Source: Pseudomonas putida NBRC 14164
Lineage (GTDB): Bacteria > Pseudomonadota > Gammaproteobacteria > Pseudomonadales > Pseudomonadaceae
Length of the DNA stretch: 64,000 nt
Assembly (NCBI RefSeq): GCF_000412675.1
Contig: NC_021505.1
Location: forward strand, 2,288,501-2,352,500
Direction of reading: 5' to 3'
Made by a program: the position numbers and the translations under genes. Each line of letters begins with the position of its first letter. Position 1 is the first letter of the stretch. Below are positions 57,988 to 64,000 of this stretch, piece by piece. The notes beneath the pieces are model-generated. The model was given only the letters and a program-made list of their open reading frames with translations. It did not search any database and was not told the DNA's origin.

Positions 57988-58317
57988 AGAAGGGTTGCTC
58001 CTGAAACTGATTGGCTCATCACGGTTGATTCTCCGGCAGGTTGCGCGCAGCCCTCATGCCCCTTGCGGCGGGATCCGTAGCCAACCAGCGGTGATGTTGT
58101 CGGCATATGTTATCAAACATCTTACTAGCTCGTCTGATGCCCCACTTCTTGACCACGCAGATCTCGTCGCCGGGAAAATTATTTTTACCTTCTCGCGTAG
58201 CATACACCCATTGACAGTTGCCTGCTGACTGTTATCTTACAAGTGCGATGGCGTTCCGGCCATTTCGCATGCGGTAAGCGATGTCGAGGTTCGTCCAATC
58301 ACTACTGGGAGCTGAGC
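57988..58317. other. Divergent control region of GntR and ABC importer
   Basis: This 330-base gap is less GC-rich than its surroundings. It contains the dyad ATGTT-ATCA-AACAT (58107-58120), an ATCTTAC half-site just after it, and the importer promoter at 58211-58242. The heptamer TGTTATC occurs at 58108 and again at 58230. No small gene is evident. Confidence 0.5.
58211..58242 (+). promoter_or_regulatory. Promoter/operator of the ABC importer operon
   Basis: A -35 TTGACA (58211-58216) and -10 TATCTT (58233-58238) are 16 bases apart. TTATCTTACAA (58232-58242) covers the -10 and differs by one base from TTGTCTTACAA, a typical FCD-GntR operator form that resembles the TGTAAGACA element of the other island promoters. 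Confidence 0.6.
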
Positions 58318-59466
58318 ATGAATAACAACAAGGGAGGGCGTACAGCCCTCGCGACCGCGGTAACATTGCTGATGGCCATGGGGACGGCAAACGCAGCAGA
58401 CAGTGAAGTTGTCAGGATCGGCTTCGCCGGCCCTCTGACCGGCCCTTCGGCGCACCAGGGACAGGACGTCGAGCATGGCATTCAGATTGCCGTGGAAGAG
58501 GCCAACCAGCAGCAACTGAAAATCGGTGACAAGGTGGCCCAGTTCAAACTGGTCTCCGAGGACGATGTCGCCGACCCACGCACGGGCACGGCGGTGGCGC
58601 AACGCCTGGTGGACTCGAAAGTGGCGGTGGTGATCGGCCACTACAACTCCGGCACCAGCATCCCGGCTTCGAAGATCTACGCCGCCGCCGGCATCCCGCA
58701 GATCTCGCCCTCGGCCACCAACCCCACCTTGACCCAGCAGGGCATCCCTTCGGTGTTTCGCACGGTTAACGACGACGCCACCCTGGGCCGCTACGCCGGC
58801 AACTACCTCGTCAGCCAGCTCAAGGCCCAGCGCATCGCCATCTTCGATGACCGCACCGCCTATGGCCAAGGCCTGGCCGACGAGGTGACCAGGGCGGTCA
58901 AGGCGGCTGGCGGCAATGTGGTGGTGCGTGAGTACACCAACGACAAGTCCACCGATTTCAACGCCATCCTCACCACTGCCAAGGCGCAAAAGGCCGACGC
59001 GGTGTTCTTCGCGGCACTCGACTACCAGGCAGCACCCATGGCCAAGCAGATGAAGAACCTGGGCCTGAAGGCGCGCTTCATGAACATCGGCAACCTGCCC
59101 AATGACTCGTTCAAGCAGATGGCTGGCAGCGCCGCCGAAGGCACCTATGCCTGGAACTATGGCACGCCGCTGCTGGACATGCCCAAAGGGGCAGCCTTCG
59201 AACAGAAGCTCAAGGACAAGTTCGGCGTGGGTGTGGTGCAGTCGTCACCCGCTGCGTATGACGCCACCTGGGCCGCGATCAACGCCATGGTCAAGGCCGG
59301 TTCCGACGACCCCAAAGTGTATCTGTCAGTGCTCAAAAGCCAGAGCTATGACGGCGTCACCGGCACCATCGCCTTCGATGACAAGGGCAACCTGAAGAAC
59401 CCGGCTGCCACCGTGTTCCAGTTCGCCGACGGTGGCTGGAAAACCTTGTCGGTCGAACGCGACTGA
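58318..59466 (+). CDS. Branched-chain-amino-acid-type ABC transporter substrate-binding protein
   Basis: A 382-residue LivJ-type periplasmic binding protein. A signal peptide (ALATAVTLLMAMGTANA) is cleaved before ADSEVVRIGF. The mature part has GPLTGPSAHQGQDVEHGIQIA and the type I binding-protein fold. ATG 58318 follows GGGAG. The first codons contain AATAACAACAA, a double AANAANAA motif, suggesting Hfq/Crc control. It begins a five-gene importer that belongs with the catabolic island; the ligand is presumably the island's substrate. Confidence 0.92.
   Translation: MNNNKGGRTALATAVTLLMAMGTANAADSEVVRIGFAGPLTGPSAHQGQDVEHGIQIAVEEANQQQLKIGDKVAQFKLVSEDDVADPRTGTAVAQRLVDSKVAVVIGHYNSGTSIPASKIYAAAGIPQISPSATNPTLTQQGIPSVFRTVNDDATLGRYAGNYLVSQLKAQRIAIFDDRTAYGQGLADEVTRAVKAAGGNVVVREYTNDKSTDFNAILTTAKAQKADAVFFAALDYQAAPMAKQMKNLGLKARFMNIGNLPNDSFKQMAGSAAEGTYAWNYGTPLLDMPKGAAFEQKLKDKFGVGVVQSSPAAYDATWAAINAMVKAGSDDPKVYLSVLKSQSYDGVTGTIAFDDKGNLKNPAATVFQFADGGWKTLSVERD
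58321..58331 (+). promoter_or_regulatory. Hfq/Crc motif over the start of the binding-protein gene
   Basis: AATAACAACAA follows the start codon at once and contains two overlapping AANAANAA matches. Its position across the initiation region fits translational repression by Hfq/Crc. Confidence 0.5.
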
Positions 59467-59535
59467 GTTTCACCCCATAACAAGCGGGCGCACGCCTGCG
59501 ACATAACAAGAAGACTTTTCCCACCTGCCAGGCCA

Positions 59536-59569
59536 GTCGGCGTGTGGCGCTGAGCCGCCGCGCGCCGAC
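59536..59569 (+). other. Intercistronic hairpin between binding protein and permease genes
   Basis: A 7-bp outer stem (59536-59542 with 59563-59569) with further internal GC pairing lies between the binding-protein stop and the permease start. Such structures commonly keep binding protein in excess over the membrane subunits by stabilising the upstream message. Confidence 0.4.
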
Positions 59570-59596
59570 GACAACGCAGTTTCGAGGATTCAGCGC

Positions 59597-60535
59597 GTGG
59601 ACGGTAATTTCGATATCTTGTTGCAACAGGTCCTCAACGGCCTGGTGCTGGGCAGCATCTATGCCCTGGTAGCCTTGGGCTACACCATGGTCTACGGCAT
59701 CATCGGCCTGATCAACTTCGCCCACGGCGAGGTGGTGATGATCGGCGCCATGGTCACCATTTCGGTACTGACAATGCTCGCTGGCGCCGGCTTTGCCCCT
59801 GGCATCATCACGTTGCTGCTGGCAATCATGGCTGCTGTGGTGGTGTGCATGCTGCTGGCCCAGGGCATGGAAAAGTACGCCTATCGGCCCTTGCGCAAAG
59901 CCCCGCGGCTGACCCCGCTGATCCTTGCCATCGGCATCTCCATCGCCTTGCAGAACCTGGCGATGATGATCTGGGGGCGCGGCTACAAGACCTTCCCCGA
60001 GGTGGTAGAGACGCGGCCCGTGGACGTGTTCGGCGCCACTGTCACCAACGTGCAGCTCTCGATCATGCTGGTTGCCGTGGTGATCATGCTTGGCTTGTGG
60101 CTATTGGTGGACAAGACCCGCCTGGGCAAAGCCATGCGCGCCACCGCGCAGAATCAGGAAGTGGCCGGGCTGATGGGCATCAACATCAATCGGGTGATCA
60201 GCGCCACTTTCCTGATTGGCGCCAGCCTGGGTGCCATCGCCGGGGTAATGCGCGCCATCAACTACGGCCAGGCCGATGCCTACATGGGCTTGCTACTGGG
60301 CCTGAAGGCGTTCTCCGCAGCGGTGCTTGGCGGTATCGGCAACCTGTTCGGGGCCATGGCTGGCGGCCTGTTGTTGGGTCTGATCGAATCGCTGGCGGCA
60401 GGCTACACCGGGCAGTTGACGGGCGGCTTCCTGGGGGCCAACTACCAGGACATCTTCGCCTTTGCGGTGCTGATCCTGGTGTTGCTGTTCCGGCCCAATG
60501 GGCTGCTTGGCGAACGCCAGGCTGACCGGGCGTGA
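59597..60535 (+). CDS. LivH-type ABC transporter permease
   Basis: A 312-residue inner membrane permease with about eight hydrophobic segments. LVLGSIYALVALGYTMVYGI at the start, ATAQNQEVAGLMGININRV and AAVLGGIGNLFGAMAGGLLLG are typical of LivH. It starts at GTG 59597 with GAGGA upstream. It pairs with the LivM-type subunit that follows after ten bases. Confidence 0.94.
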   Translation: MDGNFDILLQQVLNGLVLGSIYALVALGYTMVYGIIGLINFAHGEVVMIGAMVTISVLTMLAGAGFAPGIITLLLAIMAAVVVCMLLAQGMEKYAYRPLRKAPRLTPLILAIGISIALQNLAMMIWGRGYKTFPEVVETRPVDVFGATVTNVQLSIMLVAVVIMLGLWLLVDKTRLGKAMRATAQNQEVAGLMGININRVISATFLIGASLGAIAGVMRAINYGQADAYMGLLLGLKAFSAAVLGGIGNLFGAMAGGLLLGLIESLAAGYTGQLTGGFLGANYQDIFAFAVLILVLLFRPNGLLGERQADRA

Positions 60536-60545
60536 GGAGGCAGTC

Positions 60546-61793
60546 ATGAAAAACCTCAAGACCCAGTACCTGTTGTTGATTCTCGGCTTCATCGCCTTGC
60601 CGTTCCTGGTCGAGGCCATTCCCATGCTGGGCCCTACCTGGGTGCGCATTCTTGGCTTTGCCATGCTCTACGTGCTGCTGGCGTTGGGCCTCAACATTGT
60701 CATCGGTTATGCCGGCCTGCTCGACATGGGCTACATCGGCTTCTACGCCATTGGTGCCTACCTGTACGCACTGCTGGCTTCGCCCCACCTGCAAATGGCC
60801 GGCCTGCTTGAGGCTGTGCTGGACTGGCCGGTGTGGGTGATCATCCCGTTGGCTGCCCTGGCTGCGGCCATTTGCGGGGTGCTGATCGGTGCGCCGGTAC
60901 TCAAGTTGCGCGGCGATTATCTGGCCATCGTCACCCTGGGCTTCGGCGAGATAATTCGCATCTTCATGAACAACCTGGACCAGCCGGTGAACCTCACCAA
61001 CGGTCCCCAGGGCATCAGCAACATTGCCCCGCTGCACGTCGACTTCGGGGCATGGGCGCACGCGCCAGGTGCCGGGGCAACGCCGGTGCTGTCGCTGCAG
61101 CAAAGCTGGAGCCTGTTCGGCCTGCCCGTGTCGCCGGTGATCAGCTACTACCTGTTCTTCCTGTTCGTCGTCATTCTCTGCATCGTACTGTCCAAGCGCC
61201 TGGAAGTGTCGCGTATCGGCCGCGCCTGGATGGCCCTGCGCGAAGACGAAGTGGCGGCCGAGGCCATGGGCCTGAACAAGCGCAACCTCAAGCTGCTGGC
61301 CTTTGCCATGGGGGCGACCTTTGGCGGGGTATCCGGTGTGCTGTTCTCCAGCTACCAGGGTTTCGTCAGCCCCGAATCGTTCACCCTGATGGAGTCGATC
61401 ATGGTCCTGGCCATGGTGGTGCTCGGCGGCATGGGCTCGATCCGGGGCGTGGTGCTGGGGGCGCTGATCCTGTCGGTGATGCCCGAACTGTTCCGCGACC
61501 TGGTCAACTGGGTCCAGCCGTGGGTGATGGACAACGTCACCTTCATCAGTCGCGATATCCTGCGCAACGTGCTGGATGCCTCAACCCTGCGCATGCTGGT
61601 ATTCGGCCTGGCGCTGATCCTGGTGATGCGTTTTCGCCCCGAAGGACTCTGGCCGTCCAGTCGCCGCCGTGCCGAACTGCACGATGACGACCCTGAAGCC
61701 GAGCCGGCGCCTGCGGTGCTCAGCACTGCAATCAATGGACCGGCCAGCGAAGCCTCCTTCGAACTCCCGATCAAACAGGCGGACAAGGCATGA
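60546..61793 (+). CDS. LivM-type ABC transporter permease
   Basis: A 415-residue permease. YVLLALGLNIVIGYAGLLDMG, YLAIVTLGFGEIIRI and MVVLGGMGSIRGVVLGALIL are LivM marks. The C-terminal ~50 residues after FRPEGLWPSSRR are hydrophilic and extend into the cytoplasm. It overlaps livG-type gene by four bases (ATGA). Confidence 0.94.
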   Translation: MKNLKTQYLLLILGFIALPFLVEAIPMLGPTWVRILGFAMLYVLLALGLNIVIGYAGLLDMGYIGFYAIGAYLYALLASPHLQMAGLLEAVLDWPVWVIIPLAALAAAICGVLIGAPVLKLRGDYLAIVTLGFGEIIRIFMNNLDQPVNLTNGPQGISNIAPLHVDFGAWAHAPGAGATPVLSLQQSWSLFGLPVSPVISYYLFFLFVVILCIVLSKRLEVSRIGRAWMALREDEVAAEAMGLNKRNLKLLAFAMGATFGGVSGVLFSSYQGFVSPESFTLMESIMVLAMVVLGGMGSIRGVVLGALILSVMPELFRDLVNWVQPWVMDNVTFISRDILRNVLDASTLRMLVFGLALILVMRFRPEGLWPSSRRRAELHDDDPEAEPAPAVLSTAINGPASEASFELPIKQADKA

Positions 61794-62563
61794 GCGATTT
61801 CCTTCTCGAGCTGCATCAGGTGAGCAAGTTCTTCGGTGGCCTGCAGGCCCTGCATGGCATTGACCTGAGCATCCGTCGCGGCGAGATCCGCGGCCTGCTG
61901 GGCCCCAATGGCGCCGGCAAGACCACGCTGTTCAACGTGCTCACTGGGCTGTATCGGGCCGAGCAGGGCAGGGTGATGTTCGACGGCAAGCCACTGCGCA
62001 TCAGCAAACCGCACAAGGTGGTGGAGGCAGGCATCTCCCGCACCTTCCAGAACATCCGTCTGTTCCACAACATGACCGCCCTGGAAAACGTGATGATCGG
62101 CCGCCACGTGCGCACCCGTAGTGGTGTGTTCGGCGCAATTCTGCGTACCCCGGCCTGTGTGCGTGAAGAGCGGGAAATCCGCCAGGCCGCGCGTTACTGG
62201 CTGAACTACGTCGGCATCGGCCACTTGGCCGGTGAACTGGCCAAGAGCCTGTCCTACGGCGACCAGCGCCGCCTGGAAATCGCTCGGGCGCTGGCCACCG
62301 AGCCAAAGCTGATTGCGCTCGACGAACCGGCGGCGGGGATGAACGCTTCGGAAACCGAAGGCTTGCGCCAGCTGATGTGCAAGATGAAGGCGGATGGCAA
62401 GACAGTGTTGTTGATCGAGCACGACGTGAAGCTGGTGATGGGCCTTTGCGACCACATCACCGTACTGGAATTCGGCCGCAAGATCGCCGACGGCCTGCCG
62501 GCCGACGTGCGCAAGGATCCACGCGTGATCGAGGCCTACCTGGGTGCAGAGGCAGTGGCATGA
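61790..62563 (+). CDS. LivG-type ABC transporter ATPase
   Basis: A 257-residue ATPase. Walker A GPNGAGKTT, signature LSYGDQRRLEIARAL, Walker B LIALDEP and the LivG-specific insert around FHNMTALENVMIGRH are present. It overlaps both neighbours by four bases. It powers import together with the LivF-type subunit. Confidence 0.95.
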   Translation: MSDFLLELHQVSKFFGGLQALHGIDLSIRRGEIRGLLGPNGAGKTTLFNVLTGLYRAEQGRVMFDGKPLRISKPHKVVEAGISRTFQNIRLFHNMTALENVMIGRHVRTRSGVFGAILRTPACVREEREIRQAARYWLNYVGIGHLAGELAKSLSYGDQRRLEIARALATEPKLIALDEPAAGMNASETEGLRQLMCKMKADGKTVLLIEHDVKLVMGLCDHITVLEFGRKIADGLPADVRKDPRVIEAYLGAEAVA

Positions 62564-63276
62564 AAAACATCCTGCAAGTGAGTGACCTGAAGGTCAGCTA
62601 CGGGGCTATCCAGGCCATCAAGGGCATCGACCTGACGGTGGGCGAGGGTGAGATGGTGGCGCTGATCGGCGCCAATGGCGCCGGCAAGACCACCACCCTG
62701 AAAACCTTGGCCGGCTTGCTGAAGCCCAGCGCCGGCAGCATCACCTTCGATGGCAAGGCGCACGCGGCGATCAAGGGCCATGACCTGATCCGCGAAGGGC
62801 TGGCGCTGGTGCCGGAAGGGCGGGGCATTTTCCCCAAGCTGACGGTGCACGAAAACCTCGAGATGGGGGCCTTCAGTCGGCGCGACGGCAAGGACGCCAT
62901 CGGTGCCGACATCGAACGCATGTACGGTATCTTTCCGCGCTTGAAAGAACGTGCCTTTCAGCTGGCCGGCACCATGTCGGGTGGCGAGCAGCAGATGCTG
63001 GCCATTTCACGGGCACTGATGGGGCGGCCCAAGCTATTGTTGCTGGACGAGCCCTCCATGGGGTTGGCGCCGATCATCGTGCAGAAGATTTTCGAAACCA
63101 TCGTCGAGGTGGTCAAGGGCGGGGTAACGCTACTGCTGGTGGAGCAGAACGCCCGCCTGGCGCTGCAGACCTGCCAGCGCGCCTACGTGATCGATGGCGG
63201 CCGTATCAGCCTGGAAGGCTGTGCCAAGACCTTGTTGCATGACGACCAGGTGAAGAAGGCCTACCTGGGCGAATGA
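62560..63276 (+). CDS. LivF-type ABC transporter ATPase
   Basis: A 238-residue ATPase. Walker A GANGAGKTTTLK, signature MSGGEQQMLAISRAL, Walker B LLLLDEPSMGLAP. VPEGRGIFPKLTVHENLEMG is the LivF hallmark. It is the last gene of the importer operon and of the island; a REP pair follows. Confidence 0.95.
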   Translation: MKNILQVSDLKVSYGAIQAIKGIDLTVGEGEMVALIGANGAGKTTTLKTLAGLLKPSAGSITFDGKAHAAIKGHDLIREGLALVPEGRGIFPKLTVHENLEMGAFSRRDGKDAIGADIERMYGIFPRLKERAFQLAGTMSGGEQQMLAISRALMGRPKLLLLDEPSMGLAPIIVQKIFETIVEVVKGGVTLLLVEQNARLALQTCQRAYVIDGGRISLEGCAKTLLHDDQVKKAYLGE

Positions 63277-63318
63277 TCCAATCACAATGACAAGAGGACT
63301 TGCCCTGGGGTTGAGTGT

Positions 63319-63428
63319 TTGCCTTGCTGGCCTCTTCGTGTGCACGCCAGCTCCCACAGGAATCTCACAGGCCTCAGGATCTGTGCAGTACTTGTGGGGG
63401 CGGGCGTGCCCGCGAAGAGGCCAGTAGG
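63319..63428. repeat. Paired REP element
   Basis: Two inverted, somewhat diverged REP units lie between the convergent importer operon and the PBP2 gene, at the right edge of the island. Confidence 0.75.
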
Positions 63429-63510
63429 CCCATGCCCGATTTCCTCCCAGGCAGGTTCCCCGAGCCCAGCACCGCACCGCAGCCATTGGGCGCGAAGCAG
63501 CCCCGAATTC

Positions 63511-64000
63511 TCAGATGTGTGGCACGTTACGGCCACTTGCACCGCCTGCATACTCCGGCTTCAAGTGCCCTTGCTCATCCAGCAGGTAAGCATCCATCAC
63601 CTCGCGCACCACCGGCCCCGCCACCCGGCCCCCAGCCTCACCGTTCTCGATCATCACCGCCACCACCACACTCGGGTGGTCGGCAGGTGCAAAGCCGACA
63701 AACAGGGCGTTGTCGCGGTGGCGCTCCAGGGTCTTGTTGCGGTTGTAACGCTCACCCTGCTTGATCGCCACCACCTGCGCGGTACCACTCTTGCCGGCGA
63801 TCCGGTACTGCGCGCCTGCCGCAGCGGCGCGGGCAATACCGCGCGGGTCGTGCATGACCATCTGCATGCCCTGGCTGACCTGATCCCAGGCATGCTTGTC
63901 GTGCAGCACGATGTTGGGCATCGGGTTGGGGTCCACCGGCGCATCGCCACCCACGGTCATGGCCAAGTGCGGGCGATGCCACACGCCCTTGCTCGCCAGC
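63511..64000 (-). CDS. mrdA: Penicillin-binding protein 2 (C-terminal part; gene runs off the window)
   Basis: The frame is open from the stop at 63511 to the window edge, giving the last ~163 residues of a class B transpeptidase. The KSGTAQ active-site box with the following VVAIKQGERYN, and the end PVVREVMDAYLLDE, fit PBP2 (MrdA), which crosslinks peptidoglycan during cell elongation. P. putida has two mrdA-like genes in my memory; this would be the one distant from rodA, since no partner is seen here. The N-terminal part is not in the window. Confidence 0.88.
   Translation of the reverse strand, partial: LASKGVWHRPHLAMTVGGDAPVDPNPMPNIVLHDKHAWDQVSQGMQMVMHDPRGIARAAAAGAQYRIAGKSGTAQVVAIKQGERYNRNKTLERHRDNALFVGFAPADHPSVVVAVMIENGEAGGRVAGPVVREVMDAYLLDEQGHLKPEYAGGASGRNVPHI

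Overview
The window is chromosomal DNA of a Pseudomonas, almost certainly of the P. putida group. The sequence is GC-rich, coding density is high, and genes are separated by paired REP palindromes of the P. putida type. Recognisable genus-level genes include a MvaT/H-NS-like regulator, the glc glycolate cluster, sfnECR and an OprD-type porin. No tRNA, rRNA, IS element or CRISPR array was found.

Layout. (1) 1-2.2 kb: a phage-like regulatory island. A LexA/CI-type self-cleaving repressor (603-1427) is flanked by a family of TTAGC-N5-GCTAA operators. Two of these sit in outward-facing promoters with identical geometry. A small DUF1654 gene carries a perfect LexA box. (2) 2.2-7.7 kb: small unknown genes, a shikimate dehydrogenase-like gene, gloA, a TurB-like MvaT protein, a porin and cobF. 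(3) 7.7-14.9 kb: a signalling operon with overlapping genes: CHASE3-GAF hybrid kinase with three receivers, CheR, CheB without a receiver, receiver-kinase, and two stand-alone receivers. No chemoreceptor gene is present. (4) 15-22.6 kb: TetR, 3-hydroxyacyl-CoA dehydrogenase and thiolase, AraC, AhpD-like, MFS and MocR genes. (5) 22.8-30.3 kb: the glycolate/glyoxylate module glcDEFG-glcB, with divergent glcC and two GlcC-type operators. (6) 30.9-40.3 kb: two operons for oxidation of an unknown amine or amino acid (FAD oxidases, ALDH, 2-hydroxyacid dehydrogenase, P5C-reductase-like enzyme, cupin, transporter) around a GlxA-type AraC regulator. (7) 40.5-44.1 kb: a GST-like gene and sfnECR for sulfone sulfur. 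(8) 44.3-63.3 kb: a large catabolic island. It has a TetR, two SDRs, hydantoinase/oxoprolinase A and B, an aminotransferase, a uronate-dehydrogenase-like enzyme, a FAD amino acid oxidase, a ThDP 2-oxoacid decarboxylase-like enzyme, an aldehyde dehydrogenase, a FadR-type GntR and a complete branched-chain-amino-acid-type ABC importer. (9) 63.5 kb to the end: the C-terminal part of a PBP2 gene (mrdA).

How it fits together. Glycolate oxidase makes glyoxylate and malate synthase G consumes it. The island in region 8 reads as import, ATP-driven ring or amide opening, transamination or oxidative deamination, 2-oxoacid decarboxylation and aldehyde oxidation. Its natural substrate is not known to me. 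Two of its promoters share a 39-bp block identical at 31 positions, which points to one regulon. Matches to the Hfq/Crc target motif lie near the starts of several catabolic genes and suggest catabolite repression.
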